64,000 nt of DNA from Citrobacter amalonaticus. GTDB taxonomy: Bacteria; Pseudomonadota; Gammaproteobacteria; Enterobacterales; Enterobacteriaceae. This document shows, piece after piece, positions 50,667-61,063 of the stretch. The notes below the pieces were generated by a model. The model was not told the DNA's origin. It saw only the letters and a program-made list of their open reading frames with translations, and searched no databases. The stretch lies in assembly GCF_018323885.1 (NCBI RefSeq), contig NZ_AP024585.1, positions 2,728,001 to 2,792,000 of the forward strand, read 5' to 3'. The translations under genes and the position numbers were made by a program. Positions within the stretch are counted from its first letter, which is position 1; each line of letters begins with the position of its first letter.

Positions 50667-51581
50667 CTACAACGCCTCAAGCGGCTGCGAATGAATAAAG
50701 GAAGCAATTCGGCGTATTGCGCGATTTGCTTCCGGTATCTTGTCTGCGGATGACTGGAATACGTGCCACATACCTTTCCACACTTCAATTTGAACGTTAA
50801 CACCCGCCTCTGTCGCCTGTTTCGCAAGGCGGATCGCGTCATCGAGAAGTAATTCATCGCTTCCTGTCTGTACCAGGAGAGGGGGAAGTCCGGTCAGATC
50901 GCCAAAAAGAGGAGAAACCAGCGGATTTGAGGTTTCGGCATCAGAACAATAGTATGCGACGGTTTGCCGCAAATCCTCAATAACGATCAGCGGGTCCTTA
51001 TCTGCACAGGAAGAGATGCTGTCGCCCGATAAGGTGTAATCAAGCATCGGAGATAATAAGAAACCGGAATGCGGCAACGGAAAATTTTCACTTTTGAGTA
51101 GCAGGAGCAGAGATAAAACCAGCCCTCCACCGCTTGAGTCACCGCCAAGAATGATCTCATCAGGCCGATACCCCTGCGCTAATAGCCACTGCCACGCATA
51201 TTTGGCATCCATCAAACCGGCGGGAAAGGGATTTTCAGGAGCTAATGAATAGTTGAGCGTGAGGGCATTCACGTTTGCATAATGGACAATATGTCCAACC
51301 AGTTTCCGGTGTGTGATGCTTGATCCCTGACTGTTACCTCCGCCATGAAGGTACAGAATAACTTTCCGCTTTTCGGCCTGCGAATGTCGCACCCACTCCG
51401 CTGAAATACCCTCTTCATCAATTTCTTCTGTGCTGACATTTTCGGGTAACGGAACATTCTTTGCCCCTTCTTCCCATACTCTTCTTTGCTCATGAAGAGG
51501 CGTGTTAAGCACGAAATCTACATTGCTTGCGTAATTCCTGAAAAGTGCGTCTCTTTTGCGCTTAGCTTCAATGCTTAACAT
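50667..51581 (-). CDS. Alpha/beta hydrolase, hormone-sensitive-lipase type esterase
   Basis: 304-residue cytoplasmic esterase of the HSL (family IV) type. The oxyanion motif HGGG is at residues 79-82 (LYLHGGGNSQ). The nucleophile is in GDSSGG at 147-152 (Ser149), with D243 (GSDELLLDD) and H274 (GMWHVFQ) completing the triad. GAGGCGA precedes the ATG. Relatives hydrolyse short-chain acyl esters or act on acylated sugars; the natural substrate is not predictable. It is next to the tRNA cluster, at the right end of the accessory block, with its own upstream region. Confidence 0.88.
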   Translation of the reverse strand: MLSIEAKRKRDALFRNYASNVDFVLNTPLHEQRRVWEEGAKNVPLPENVSTEEIDEEGISAEWVRHSQAEKRKVILYLHGGGNSQGSSITHRKLVGHIVHYANVNALTLNYSLAPENPFPAGLMDAKYAWQWLLAQGYRPDEIILGGDSSGGGLVLSLLLLLKSENFPLPHSGFLLSPMLDYTLSGDSISSCADKDPLIVIEDLRQTVAYYCSDAETSNPLVSPLFGDLTGLPPLLVQTGSDELLLDDAIRLAKQATEAGVNVQIEVWKGMWHVFQSSADKIPEANRAIRRIASFIHSQPLEAL

Positions 51582-51725
51582 GATGTCGCCTCACTGCGAA
51601 TCGCCAGACTGGAGATCAGTATACAGAAAACGCGTTCGGTTTCAGCACAATACACCATAAACTCTCGTCCATGAAATGACGCCCACAGACGGTTACCAGA
51701 CAATCTGGAGGCAAATTTCAGACAC

Positions 51726-51749
51726 AAAAAAACCACCCGTAGGTGGTTT
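51726..51749 (-). terminator. Terminator of the glyW-cysT-leuZ tRNA operon
   Basis: On the minus strand, AAACCACC-TACG-GGTGGTTT is followed by a T tract, about 40 bases past the 3' end of leuZ. It bounds the accessory block on the tRNA side. Confidence 0.85.
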
Positions 51750-51789
51750 CACGACACTGCTTATTGCTTTGATTATTCTGCTTTTCCCA

Positions 51790-51876
51790 TGGTACCCGGA
51801 GCGGGACTTGAACCCGCACAGCGCGAACGCCGAGGGATTTTAAATCCCTTGTGTCTACCGATTCCACCATCCGGGC
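51790..51876 (-). tRNA. leuZ: tRNA-Leu (UAA)
   Basis: 87-nt type II tRNA with a long variable arm. The 5' end is GCCCGGATGG, the 3' end is CCGGGTACCA with encoded CCA, and the anticodon loop GGGATTTAAAATCCC contains UAA. Third and last tRNA of glyW-cysT-leuZ, as in E. coli. No duplicated 3' fragment of this tRNA was seen at the far end of the accessory block. Confidence 0.97.
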
Positions 51877-51888
51877 TCGGGAAGAAAG

Positions 51889-51962
51889 TGGAGGCGCGTT
51901 CCGGAGTCGAACCGGACTAGACGGATTTGCAATCCGCTACATAACCGCTTTGCTAACGCGCC
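51889..51962 (-). tRNA. cysT: tRNA-Cys (GCA)
   Basis: 74 nt, 5' GGCGCGTTAG and 3' ACGCGCCTCCA with encoded CCA. The anticodon stem-loop GCGGATTGCAAATCCGT reads GCA. It lies 12 bases from leuZ in a single precursor transcript. Confidence 0.97.
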
Positions 51963-52011
51963 TTAAATCTTTGTCTTGCGACTGACACCCGCAACTGCCG
52001 ATGTCTTAATC

Positions 52012-52087
<76 letters not shown>

Positions 52088-52237
52088 ATCATCAAGCAAA
52101 TCGTTAATCACTTGATTTTACTATCGTCTGGCAATCTGTGCTGCCGTTCGATGCGTTGCATTCTACTTACCTGACGCAATGAGTCAACGATATTTTTCGC
52201 CACTTAGGATCGTTTGCTGAAATTTACGGCGAAACGA

Positions 52238-52786
52238 TCACTGATCAAGCAAATCCCCACGCGCGGCGTTCAAATACTGGAACATTGACCACAGCGTCAG
52301 GACCGCAGCGACGAAGAACAGTGCAATCCCCGCGTACTCCACCCAGATATTCGGACGCCACAGCAGCCAGGCCAGCGCTGCCATTTGCGAGGTGGTTTTG
52401 ACTTTGCCGATCCAGGAGACCGCCACGCTGCTGCGCTTACCCAGTTCCGCCATCCATTCACGCAGCGCGGAAATGATGATTTCACGTGCAATCATCGTGG
52501 CCGCGGGCAGCGTCACCCACCAACTGTGATAGTGCTCGGTCACCAGTACCATCGCAATTGCCACCAGCACTTTATCCGCAACCGGGTCGAGAAACGCACC
52601 AAAACGCGTACTCTGGTTCCAGCGACGCGCCAGAAAACCGTCAAACCAGTCGGTCACCGCAGCGATACAGAAGATCAGCGCAGCAACGAACGGCGCCCAG
52701 GTGAATGGCAGATAAAACACCACGACAAAGAATGGGATAAGTATGACGCGAAACAGCGTAAGCAACGTTGGAATATTAAATTGCAT
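52238..52786 (-). CDS. pgsA: Phosphatidylglycerophosphate synthase
   Basis: Inner-membrane CDP-alcohol phosphatidyltransferase that makes phosphatidylglycerol phosphate from CDP-diacylglycerol and glycerol 3-phosphate, the first committed step to phosphatidylglycerol and cardiolipin. The 182 residues match E. coli. The catalytic motif D-G-x2-A-R-x8-G-x3-D-x3-D is seen in [20 protein letters not shown] followed by VADK. Several transmembrane helices. It follows uvrC by 56 bases and precedes the tRNA cluster. Confidence 0.98.
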   Translation of the reverse strand: MQFNIPTLLTLFRVILIPFFVVVFYLPFTWAPFVAALIFCIAAVTDWFDGFLARRWNQSTRFGAFLDPVADKVLVAIAMVLVTEHYHSWWVTLPAATMIAREIIISALREWMAELGKRSSVAVSWIGKVKTTSQMAALAWLLWRPNIWVEYAGIALFFVAAVLTLWSMFQYLNAARGDLLDQ

Positions 52787-52842
52787 AGTGACGGGTAACT
52801 ATCTGTTGTCAGAGAATTTACCCCTATGTTGCTACAGCGGAC

Positions 52843-54675
52843 TCAATGTTTCAACGACCAGAAGATCTTTTCTGCCAGTCCTTGCGAAATACCCGGCACT
52901 TTTGCAATTTCTTCAACGCTGGCGTTACGTAATCCTTGCAAACCACCCATATATTTCAACAACATTTGGCGACGTTTCGGTCCAACGCCTTCGATGGTCT
53001 CCAGCGTACTGGTGTTTTTCACTTTCGCCCGTTTTTTACGGTGGCCGCCAATGGCATGATCGTGGGACTCATCGCGGATATGCTGAATCACATGCAATGC
53101 CGGCGAATCCGGCGGCAAGCTAAATCCCTCACCTTCCGGTTCAAAGAACAGCGTTTCCAGACCGGCTTTACGGTCAGCGCCTTTTGCAACACCTAACAGT
53201 AGAGGGTGGTTTTTATCCCAGGGGACATCCAGCTCGGCGAAAACGGCCTTCGCCTGCCCCAGTTGCCCTTTTCCGCCGTCGATCAGGATCACATCCGGAA
53301 TCTTACTTTCTTCGATGGCTTTACCATAACGGCGACGCAGTACCTGATTCATTGCCGCATAGTCATCGCCCGGCGTGATACCGGTGATATTGTAGCGACG
53401 GTATTCCGCACGCAGCGGCCCGTTCGCATCAAAGACCACGCACGATGCCACCGTCTGTTCGCCCATCGTGTGGCTGATGTCAAAACATTCCATCCGTTTT
53501 ACAGCTGGCAGCTTCAGCACGGTTGCCAGCGCCGTCAACCGTTGGGTAATGGTCGACTGCTGAGAGAGTTTCGTGGTCAGCGCCGTGGCGGCATTGGTCC
53601 GCGCCAGTTTCAAATAACGTGCGCGATCGCCGCGGGGTTTGGTCTGCACATTAATACGACGCCCTGCCAGTTCAGAAAGCGAATCGGCCAGCAGCGTTTT
53701 GTCGTGCAGATTGAAATCCAGCAGGATCTCGCCAGGCAACGTGCGCATCTGGCTGCCCTGGAGGTAGAATTGCCCGACGAAGGTTTCTACCACTTCGCCC
53801 AGTTCAGTCCCTCCCGGCACTTTCGGGAAATAACTGCGGCTGCCCAGCACTTTCCCCTGGCGGATAAAGAGCACATGGACACAGGCCATCCCGGCATCAA
53901 ACGCAACGCCGATCACGTCCAGATCGTCCCCCGCGTTGGAAACGAACTGTTTCTCCGTCACCCGGCGCACGGCCTGGATCTGATCGCGTATACGCGCAGC
54001 CTCTTCGAACGCCAGATTTTGACTGGCTTTCTCCATCCGCGCGATCAGTTGAGTTAAGACCTGGTCATCTTTACCGGATAAAAACAACCGAACATAGTCA
54101 ACCTGCTGCGCATACTCTTCTTCACTCACCAGGCCTTCGACGCAGGGCCCCAGGCAACGGCCGATCTGGTATTGCAGACAAGGGCGCGAGCGATTGCGAT
54201 AAACGCTGTTTTCACACTGACGGATCGGGAAAATTTTCTGTAAGAGCGCCAGCGTTTCACGGACGGCATAGCCGTTGGGAAACGGGCCAAAGTATTCGCC
54301 GCGGGTATGTTTCGCGCCACGGTGCATAGCCAGCCGGGGATGCGTATCCGCGCTGAGAAAAATAAAGGGATAGGATTTGTCATCACGTAACAGCACGTTG
54401 TAACGCGGCTGATACAGCTTGATATAGTTGTGCTCGAGCAGCAACGCTTCCGTTTCGGTGTGCGTTACCGTCACATCGATTTGCTGAATGAGCGCAACCA
54501 GCGCTTCGGTCTTACGCGAAGCCAGGTTGCTGCGGAAATAGCTGGAAAGCCGTTTTTTCAGGTCTTTCGCTTTACCCACATAAATAACCGTACCACCGGC
54601 ATCATACATACGATAAACGCCGGGTTGACTGGTTACGGTTTTTAGGAACGCTTTCGCGTCAAACTGATCGCTCAC
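52843..54675 (-). CDS. uvrC: Excinuclease ABC subunit C
   Basis: Nuclease that makes the 3' and 5' incisions in nucleotide excision repair with UvrA and UvrB. The 610 residues match E. coli. An N-terminal GIY-YIG domain ([20 protein letters not shown]) is followed by the UVR motif and the RNase H-like endonuclease domain, which contains [11 protein letters not shown] and [10 protein letters not shown]. Tandem helix-hairpin-helix motifs lie at the end ([28 protein letters not shown]). The start is a GTG overlapping the uvrY stop (GTGA), as in the uvrY-uvrC operon of E. coli. Confidence 0.98.
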   Translation of the reverse strand: MSDQFDAKAFLKTVTSQPGVYRMYDAGGTVIYVGKAKDLKKRLSSYFRSNLASRKTEALVALIQQIDVTVTHTETEALLLEHNYIKLYQPRYNVLLRDDKSYPFIFLSADTHPRLAMHRGAKHTRGEYFGPFPNGYAVRETLALLQKIFPIRQCENSVYRNRSRPCLQYQIGRCLGPCVEGLVSEEEYAQQVDYVRLFLSGKDDQVLTQLIARMEKASQNLAFEEAARIRDQIQAVRRVTEKQFVSNAGDDLDVIGVAFDAGMACVHVLFIRQGKVLGSRSYFPKVPGGTELGEVVETFVGQFYLQGSQMRTLPGEILLDFNLHDKTLLADSLSELAGRRINVQTKPRGDRARYLKLARTNAATALTTKLSQQSTITQRLTALATVLKLPAVKRMECFDISHTMGEQTVASCVVFDANGPLRAEYRRYNITGITPGDDYAAMNQVLRRRYGKAIEESKIPDVILIDGGKGQLGQAKAVFAELDVPWDKNHPLLLGVAKGADRKAGLETLFFEPEGEGFSLPPDSPALHVIQHIRDESHDHAIGGHRKKRAKVKNTSTLETIEGVGPKRRQMLLKYMGGLQGLRNASVEEIAKVPGISQGLAEKIFWSLKH

Positions 54676-55328
54676 TGGCTTGTTAACGTCTCCGCATTAC
54701 ACAGGCCATGGCGAATTGCCAGGTGAGTCAGCTCTACATCACCATGAATGTTTAGTTTACTGAACATACGGTAGCGATAGCTGTTCACCGTTTTAGGGCT
54801 GAGATTCAACTGCTCGGAAATCTCATTCACCTTCTGACCTTTAGTGATCATCAGCATAATCTGCAATTCGCGCTCAGACAAACTGGCAAACGGGGTTTCC
54901 GTTTTTTCGGGTTCAATCTGGCTTAATGCCATTTGCTGGGCGATGTCAGAAGCAATGTAGCGCTGCCCGGAATAAACCGAGCGGATGGCACTTACCACTT
55001 CCTGAGGCGCAGCGCCCTTACTCAGGTAACCTGCGGCTCCGGCCTGCATCACTTTTGCCGGCAACGGATTTTCCGTGTGAACGGTCAACATAATCACTTT
55101 AATATCGGCAGTTGAACGCGCAATTTTGCGCGTGGCTTCAAGGCCACCAATACCGGGCATGTTCATGTCCATCAACACGACGTCGACGGTGTTGGCGCGA
55201 CACCATTTAACGGCATCCTCACCGCAACCTGCTTCACCGACAACTTTTATACCCTTTATATCTTCAAGAATGCGTCGTATCCCTGCGCGCACCAGTTCGT
55301 GGTCATCAACAAGAAGAACGTTGATCAA
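54672..55328 (-). CDS. uvrY: Response regulator UvrY (BarA partner)
   Basis: NarL/FixJ-type response regulator of the BarA-UvrY system, which activates the CsrB/CsrC sRNAs and so relieves CsrA control of carbon metabolism and motility. The 218 residues match E. coli. Receiver phospho-acceptor D54 ([12 protein letters not shown]), C-terminal LuxR-type helix-turn-helix with [17 protein letters not shown] and [19 protein letters not shown]. First gene of uvrY-uvrC. Confidence 0.97.
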   Translation of the reverse strand: MINVLLVDDHELVRAGIRRILEDIKGIKVVGEAGCGEDAVKWCRANTVDVVLMDMNMPGIGGLEATRKIARSTADIKVIMLTVHTENPLPAKVMQAGAAGYLSKGAAPQEVVSAIRSVYSGQRYIASDIAQQMALSQIEPEKTETPFASLSERELQIMLMITKGQKVNEISEQLNLSPKTVNSYRYRMFSKLNIHGDVELTHLAIRHGLCNAETLTSQ

Positions 55329-55789
55329 AGGAATATCTCCAGAATAGGGATAACGCTACTGATAGTGGATCGCCACTATATTAGCGGGTTTTATCTCAAC
55401 TTTAAAACGTAAAAAACGTCCGGTAACCGATTTTGCTCTCGTTTTCGGAAATTAGTCTGTACGCTTTGTGGAAACTTAGGCTAAGAACAGCCAGTTACAC
55501 GCACTATTTTCGGGAACGAGGTTTCACAATAGTGACAAAAACTCGCTTTCTCTCGCCTAAATGCTAAATAGACAGGTAAGTTTGTAACAATAATTAACGA
55601 GTAAAATACTCGGAATAAACAATAAATGAGGAAAATATAGACTTCTTATGTTGTTGTTTAATTTAACTCCGCTGGCGTGATTTCCGATCGAAAAACAACC
55701 ACTGCTATTTTTCCCTCAGCTTATGGTATACTCCGCGGCCTTAACATTTATCATCGCAAATTTTTACTGAAACATTACGAGGAAAATAA
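55329..55789. other. Divergent promoter region between uvrY and yecF
   Basis: About 460 bases carrying the uvrY promoter on the left and the yecF promoter on the right. A TATACT -10 box occurs about 60 bases before yecF (TATGGTATACTCCGCGG). No gene or structured RNA recognised. Confidence 0.5.
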
Positions 55790-56014
55790 ATGAGTACGCC
55801 TGATTTTTCCACTGCCGAGAATAATCAAGAACTGGCTAATGAAGTCACCTGCCTGAAGGCGCTGTTAACGCTGATGCTGCAAGCCATGGGCCAGGCGGAT
55901 GCGGGCCGCGTGATTCTTAAAATGGAAAAACAGATCGCGCTGGTCGAAGACGACGCGCAGGCTGCAGTATTTTCCAGCACTGTTAAGCAAATTAAACAAG
56001 CTTACCGTCAGTAA
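55790..56014 (+). CDS. yecF: YecF family protein (DUF2594)
   Basis: 74-residue cytoplasmic protein of unknown function, the length of E. coli YecF. Mostly helical and without known motif; the segment [20 protein letters not shown] is highly conserved in enterobacteria. GAGG lies before the ATG. It is convergent with sdiA and followed by a terminator. Confidence 0.92.
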   Translation: MSTPDFSTAENNQELANEVTCLKALLTLMLQAMGQADAGRVILKMEKQIALVEDDAQAAVFSSTVKQIKQAYRQ

Positions 56015-56018
56015 AGAA

Positions 56019-56051
56019 AAACCGGCTGAGAGCAGTGCTTTCAGCCGGTTT
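56019..56051. terminator. Terminator after yecF
   Basis: AAACCGGCTGA and TCAGCCGGTTT form a perfect 11-bp stem with an 11-base loop five bases after the yecF stop. The A and T ends suggest use in both directions, also serving sdiA. Confidence 0.8.
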
Positions 56052-56080
56052 ATCGTCTGCCACGCAGAACGTTTATTGTT

Positions 56081-56803
56081 TCAGATAAGCCCGGTCGCCG
56101 CGGCATAGCACGCAATCTGCGTCTTATTCGGCGCGTTAAACTTCTTCTGCATATTCTTCTGGTGAAAGTTAACGGTATTTTCTGATATCGACAGAATCAT
56201 CGCAATTTCAGCCGAAGTCTTCCCTTCCGCCGTCCATTTCAGAATCTCTTTTTCTCGTTTGCTAAAGCGCATTTCCGGCGCCATCACCATTTCATCTTCG
56301 AGTCGGGAAAGTGCCGTTAAGCTTTCGCGCACCAGCAACTGCAGTTTCAATTCGACTTCATCGCCCGCAAACGGCGTATTACGCAGGCTTGACCGTGAGA
56401 CCGAGAGAAAGCCTAATGCGCGATTTGGCAGCATGAGACATTGCGTGACGCCTTTGCGTAATCCGTGTGAACGGGCAGCATCCCACATTGTCTGCGCGTC
56501 ACTGAATAATGCGTCATTCCAGGGCAGATGTCCCTGAATGAAGTTTTCCGGCTTCAGCACTGGATCAATCGCGAAATAGTTTTCCGCCTGATATTGCGAA
56601 ACCCACGCATCGGGATAAGTGGTATGAAGGGAAATTTTAGGACGCGTGAACGGAACCGGATGCCTGACACACAGCGCGTAATAATCAAATTCCAGCAATA
56701 GTGTCTGCTGTTGTAATTCGCTGTAGACGTCTTCTGCGCAAGTCATTTCGTGAAAGCGTAACAGCATCGTCCGTCGCCAGGTAAAGAAATCTAAATCCTG
56801 CAT
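56081..56803 (-). CDS. sdiA: LuxR-type quorum-sensing regulator SdiA
   Basis: LuxR solo that responds to acyl-homoserine lactones made by other bacteria; no luxI partner is present in the window, as in other enterics. The start MQDLDFFTWRRTMLLRF gives 240 residues, the E. coli length. The N-terminal autoinducer-binding domain has conserved PEAW-type and W/Y/D positions (YPDAWVSQYQAENYFAIDPV); the C-terminal GerE domain is near identical to E. coli (FSKREKEILKWTAEGKTSAE). Confidence 0.97.
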   Translation of the reverse strand: MQDLDFFTWRRTMLLRFHEMTCAEDVYSELQQQTLLLEFDYYALCVRHPVPFTRPKISLHTTYPDAWVSQYQAENYFAIDPVLKPENFIQGHLPWNDALFSDAQTMWDAARSHGLRKGVTQCLMLPNRALGFLSVSRSSLRNTPFAGDEVELKLQLLVRESLTALSRLEDEMVMAPEMRFSKREKEILKWTAEGKTSAEIAMILSISENTVNFHQKNMQKKFNAPNKTQIACYAAATGLI

Positions 56804-57037
56804 ACTCAGTATTCGCACCCTTGAGAGTGATAATCATTTTAAATGTGAGAAATAACCTATCACATAAACATACGGTAGATGTATAAAATATCGGTCAGGG
56901 AGCAGATTACTTGAGCGTTGTTTCAGTTCGCGTATTTTGTCCAGGGAAATACGTTCATCATCATGCGTCTGGTATTACTATTTATGCATCTCCACTCGGC
57001 CGAAATGGGATAATCCCGGACGAGTGGAGAAAACCAA

Positions 57038-57790
57038 TCATTGCAGCAGAAACTTCTCAAGAAACTGACGGGTTCTCGGTTGCTGTGGATTGGCAAATAG
57101 CGCTTTGGCTGGCCCCTGTTCCACAATGCGCCCCTGATCCATAAATATCGCCCGGTCCGCAACATCGCGGGCAAAGCTCATTTCATGGGTCACAATCACC
57201 ATGGTGCGTTTTTCCTGCGCCAGTTGACGGATAGTGCTCAACACCTCGCCCACCAGCTCAGGATCGAGCGCAGACGTCGGTTCATCAAACAGAATCACTT
57301 CCGGGCGCATGGCCAGCGCACGGGCAATCGCCACTCGCTGCTGCTGCCCGCCGGATAAGCGCCGCGGGTAGCTGGTCTCTTTCCCGGCCAACCCCACTTT
57401 CGCCAGCAGTTCCCGCGCCCGCGCCATCGCCTCTTCTTTGCCCTCGCCTTTCACGATAACCGGACCTTCAATGATATTCTCCAGTACCGTGCGATGGGGA
57501 AAGAGATTGAAGCTCTGGAACACGAAGCCCACATGCTGGCGCAACTGGCGAATCAGCGTTCGTTGCTGACCGAGCGATCGCGCCGTATCAATGGTGATAT
57601 CACCCACGGTGATCGTACCCGCTTCCGGTTGTTCCAGCAGGTTAATACTGCGCAGAAGCGTCGTTTTTCCCGACCCGCTGGGACCGATGATCGCGACCAC
57701 CTCTCCCGCCTGCACTTGCAGATCGATGCCGTGCAGCACCGTCTGCCCATGAAATTTCTTGACCAGGTTTTTTACGTCGATCGCACTCAT
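57038..57790 (-). CDS. tcyN: L-cystine ABC transporter ATP-binding protein
   Basis: Polar amino-acid type ABC ATPase (YecC) that powers cystine uptake with TcyL and TcyJ. The 250 residues show Walker A GPSGSGKTTLLRS, signature LSGGQQQRVAIARAL, Walker B VILFDEPTSALDPEL and the switch His (VIVTHEMSFA). The start overlaps the tcyL stop by 4 bases. It is the last gene of the dcyD-tcyL-tcyN unit. Confidence 0.97.
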   Translation of the reverse strand: MSAIDVKNLVKKFHGQTVLHGIDLQVQAGEVVAIIGPSGSGKTTLLRSINLLEQPEAGTITVGDITIDTARSLGQQRTLIRQLRQHVGFVFQSFNLFPHRTVLENIIEGPVIVKGEGKEEAMARARELLAKVGLAGKETSYPRRLSGGQQQRVAIARALAMRPEVILFDEPTSALDPELVGEVLSTIRQLAQEKRTMVIVTHEMSFARDVADRAIFMDQGRIVEQGPAKALFANPQQPRTRQFLEKFLLQ

Positions 57791-58455
57791 TTCGGCTCTC
57801 TCTCCTGGCGGTTCAGTTGATTTTCAAAGTAGTTCTGCAATGAAGACAGCACGGTTGCCATGATCCAATAGATCAGCGATGCCGCCAGATACATGGTGAA
57901 TACCTCCAGCGTGCGCGAGGTGATCAGTTGCGCCTGACGGAACAATTCTGGCACCTGGATGGTGGCCGCCAACGACGTGTCTTTCACCAGACTGATAAAA
58001 CTGTTGCTCAGCGGCGGCAGCGCTACCCTGGCAGCCTGCGGTAAAATGGCGCGACGCATGGTCTGCCACGGCGTCATCCCGATACTGGCAGCCGCTTCCC
58101 ACTGTCCTTTGTCAATCGATGAAATCGCCGCGCGCAGCGTTTCCGCGGCATAGGCCGCCGTATTGAGCGACAGGCCAATCATTGCGGACGGCACCGGATC
58201 CAGCTCAATACCAAACTGCGGCAGACCGTAGTAGATCATAAACAGTTGTGCGATAAGCGGCGTACCGCGAAAAATAGAGATATAGAAACGCGCCAGCCAG
58301 CGCAGTGGCAGCAGCGGCGACAGGCGCATCAGCGCGAGGATAAATCCCAGCAGCAGGCCGAAGAACATCCCGCCAATACTGAGTTGCAGCGTAAACACCG
58401 CCCCTTTGAGCAGATACGGCAGGGAATCAATAACCAGTTGGATACTTTCTTGCAT
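57787..58455 (-). CDS. tcyL: L-cystine ABC transporter permease
   Basis: Inner-membrane permease (YecS) of the cystine importer, 222 residues, with the EAA-type loop seen in EAAASIGMTPWQTMRRAILP and HisM-like N-terminal helix LLKGAVFTLQLSIGGMFFGL. It starts 14 bases after the dcyD stop and overlaps tcyN by 4 bases. Cystine and diaminopimelate are the E. coli substrates. Confidence 0.97.
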   Translation of the reverse strand: MQESIQLVIDSLPYLLKGAVFTLQLSIGGMFFGLLLGFILALMRLSPLLPLRWLARFYISIFRGTPLIAQLFMIYYGLPQFGIELDPVPSAMIGLSLNTAAYAAETLRAAISSIDKGQWEAAASIGMTPWQTMRRAILPQAARVALPPLSNSFISLVKDTSLAATIQVPELFRQAQLITSRTLEVFTMYLAASLIYWIMATVLSSLQNYFENQLNRQEREPK

Positions 58456-58469
58456 GAGCTTATCCGAAA

Positions 58470-59504
<1,035 letters not shown>

Positions 59505-59518
59505 TCAAACGCATGAAA

Positions 59519-59550
59519 TAAAAAAGGCGCTGATTAAAGCGCCTTTTTTT
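59519..59550. terminator. Terminator between tcyJ and dcyD
   Basis: AAAAAGGCGC-TGATTAAA-GCGCCTTTTTTTT forms a stem with a long T tract on the plus strand and an A/T tract on the minus strand, so it can end the tcyJ transcript. Read-through would reach dcyD. Confidence 0.85.
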
Positions 59551-59564
59551 TCATATCGTTCGGA

Positions 59565-60365
59565 CTATTTGGTGATATCCGCGCCAAACCACTTCTCAGA
59601 AAGCGCCTTCAGCGAGCCGTCTTTCTGCATTTCAGCAATCGCTGCGTCCACCGCCTTCAGCAGATCTTCATTGCCTTTACGCAGCGCAACGCCTGACTCC
59701 TGACGGGAGAAGGCTTCACCGGTGACCGCCAGCGTATCTTTGGTCTTTTTAACCAGATCTAACGCCGCCAGACGATCCACCAGAATGGCGTCGATACGGC
59801 CTACGCGCAGATCCTGATATTTCGTCGGGTCATCATCATAAGTCCGGATATCAACGCCCTGGACGTTCTGACGTAACCACTCTTCATAGTTAGTACCCAG
59901 ACCCACGCCCACTTTCTTATCTTTCAGATCGGCTGCGGTTTTAATCGCGCCTTCATTGCCTTTTTTCACCAGCGCCTGGATACCGGAGACGGTATAAGGG
60001 GTAGAGAAATCATATTTCTTCTTCCGCTCGTCGGAGATGGTGACCTGATTGATCACCACATCGATGCGTTTAGAATCCAGAGAGGCCAGCATCCCGTCCC
60101 ATTTGGTCGGTTTCAGCGTGGCTTTCACGCCCAGATGCTTCGCGAGCGCTTCGGCAAATTCCACTTCAAAGCCGGTCAATTTACCGTCATCGCCCTGGAA
60201 ACTGAACGGCGGATAGGTGCCTTCCAGCCCCACCAGCAGCGTGCCGCGATCTTTAACCTTCTTCAACAGACCTTCATCTGCAAACGTTTTTGCGCTCATT
60301 CCCGCGACAAGCGCCACAGCCATCACGCCCATCAGCGCCTGGCGCCCCAGAAGTGCTAATTTCAT
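59565..60365 (-). CDS. tcyJ: L-cystine-binding periplasmic protein (formerly FliY)
   Basis: Periplasmic solute-binding protein that captures L-cystine for TcyLN. I start at MKLALLGRQALMGVMAVALV (266 residues as in E. coli), not at the in-frame ATG 66 bases upstream. Signal peptide cut after TFA. The cluster-3 binding-protein signature GFEVEFAEALAKHLGVKATL is intact. It follows fliZ by about 88 bases and is part of the fliA-fliZ-fliY transcript in E. coli, although it has no flagellar role. Confidence 0.97.
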   Translation of the reverse strand: MKLALLGRQALMGVMAVALVAGMSAKTFADEGLLKKVKDRGTLLVGLEGTYPPFSFQGDDGKLTGFEVEFAEALAKHLGVKATLKPTKWDGMLASLDSKRIDVVINQVTISDERKKKYDFSTPYTVSGIQALVKKGNEGAIKTAADLKDKKVGVGLGTNYEEWLRQNVQGVDIRTYDDDPTKYQDLRVGRIDAILVDRLAALDLVKKTKDTLAVTGEAFSRQESGVALRKGNEDLLKAVDAAIAEMQKDGSLKALSEKWFGADITK

Positions 60366-60452
60366 ATTTACCCCGAATGTTGTTATGAATGCCCGTAGTG
60401 TAGAGCGTTTATGGGTAACGACATAAATCACTCTGCTACATCTTATTCATTT

Positions 60453-61004
60453 TTAATATATATCAGAAGTCATCCGGAGGGAGGAATTCTGTTGCTGCTC
60501 GGGGCGAGCATGCGCTTTATATTGTGCGTACTTACGCAGCGCGATGCGATAGTTGTTGGTGCTGGTCTCCGGCAGCCACGGCGCCAGGTTTTCATCAAGG
60601 TAACCGTCCTGGAGCAGATCGTGAGAAATTTTCTGCTCGCTGAGATGATTACCGAGACGGCGCAGACGGACAACATACTCGCGTACGGTCCCGTGGCTCA
60701 TTTCGGTCTGTTCAAACAGGAATTGTTTAAAACCAATGATGTCGAAGAAATCGCTCTGCGTCTTGCAGTGCAGATCGCCGCAGAAACGGCATAGCGCCAC
60801 CCACTCTTTCTGCTCCTGCTGCCAGGCGGCTTCATCCATGAGTGTATCGAGGCGGGAAATGGCGATTTTATTGACGATCTGCCCTTTGCGCACCAGCGTG
60901 ATGCGATCCAGTAACTTGTGGCAATGGGCGCAATGCGTCTGGCTGTGTTTAAAGTCTTTGAGGTAGCGGCTTAGAGGCCGTCTTTTTGATTGCTGCACCG
61001 TCAT
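60453..61004 (-). CDS. fliZ: Flagellar regulator FliZ
   Basis: DNA-binding repressor that antagonises RpoS-dependent promoters, delaying the switch from motility to curli/biofilm. The 183 residues match E. coli FliZ. A C-x2-C pair (HCAHCHKLLDRI) and CRFCGDLHCKTQ are visible, and the integrase-like core region (SHGTVREYVVRLRRLGNHLS) holds the DNA-recognition helix. Second gene of fliA-fliZ. Confidence 0.97.
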   Translation of the reverse strand: MTVQQSKRRPLSRYLKDFKHSQTHCAHCHKLLDRITLVRKGQIVNKIAISRLDTLMDEAAWQQEQKEWVALCRFCGDLHCKTQSDFFDIIGFKQFLFEQTEMSHGTVREYVVRLRRLGNHLSEQKISHDLLQDGYLDENLAPWLPETSTNNYRIALRKYAQYKAHARPEQQQNSSLRMTSDIY

Positions 61005-61063
61005 GAGAACTCCTGGTAGTCAATACGTTGTGCGGCATTTTTCAGCGCCGACAACGTCGTTCG

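Noticed and set aside
42172..51789. Classic integrase-driven island with tRNA att duplication
   Set aside because: No integrase gene, and no copy of the leuZ 3' end near yecA was found by eye.
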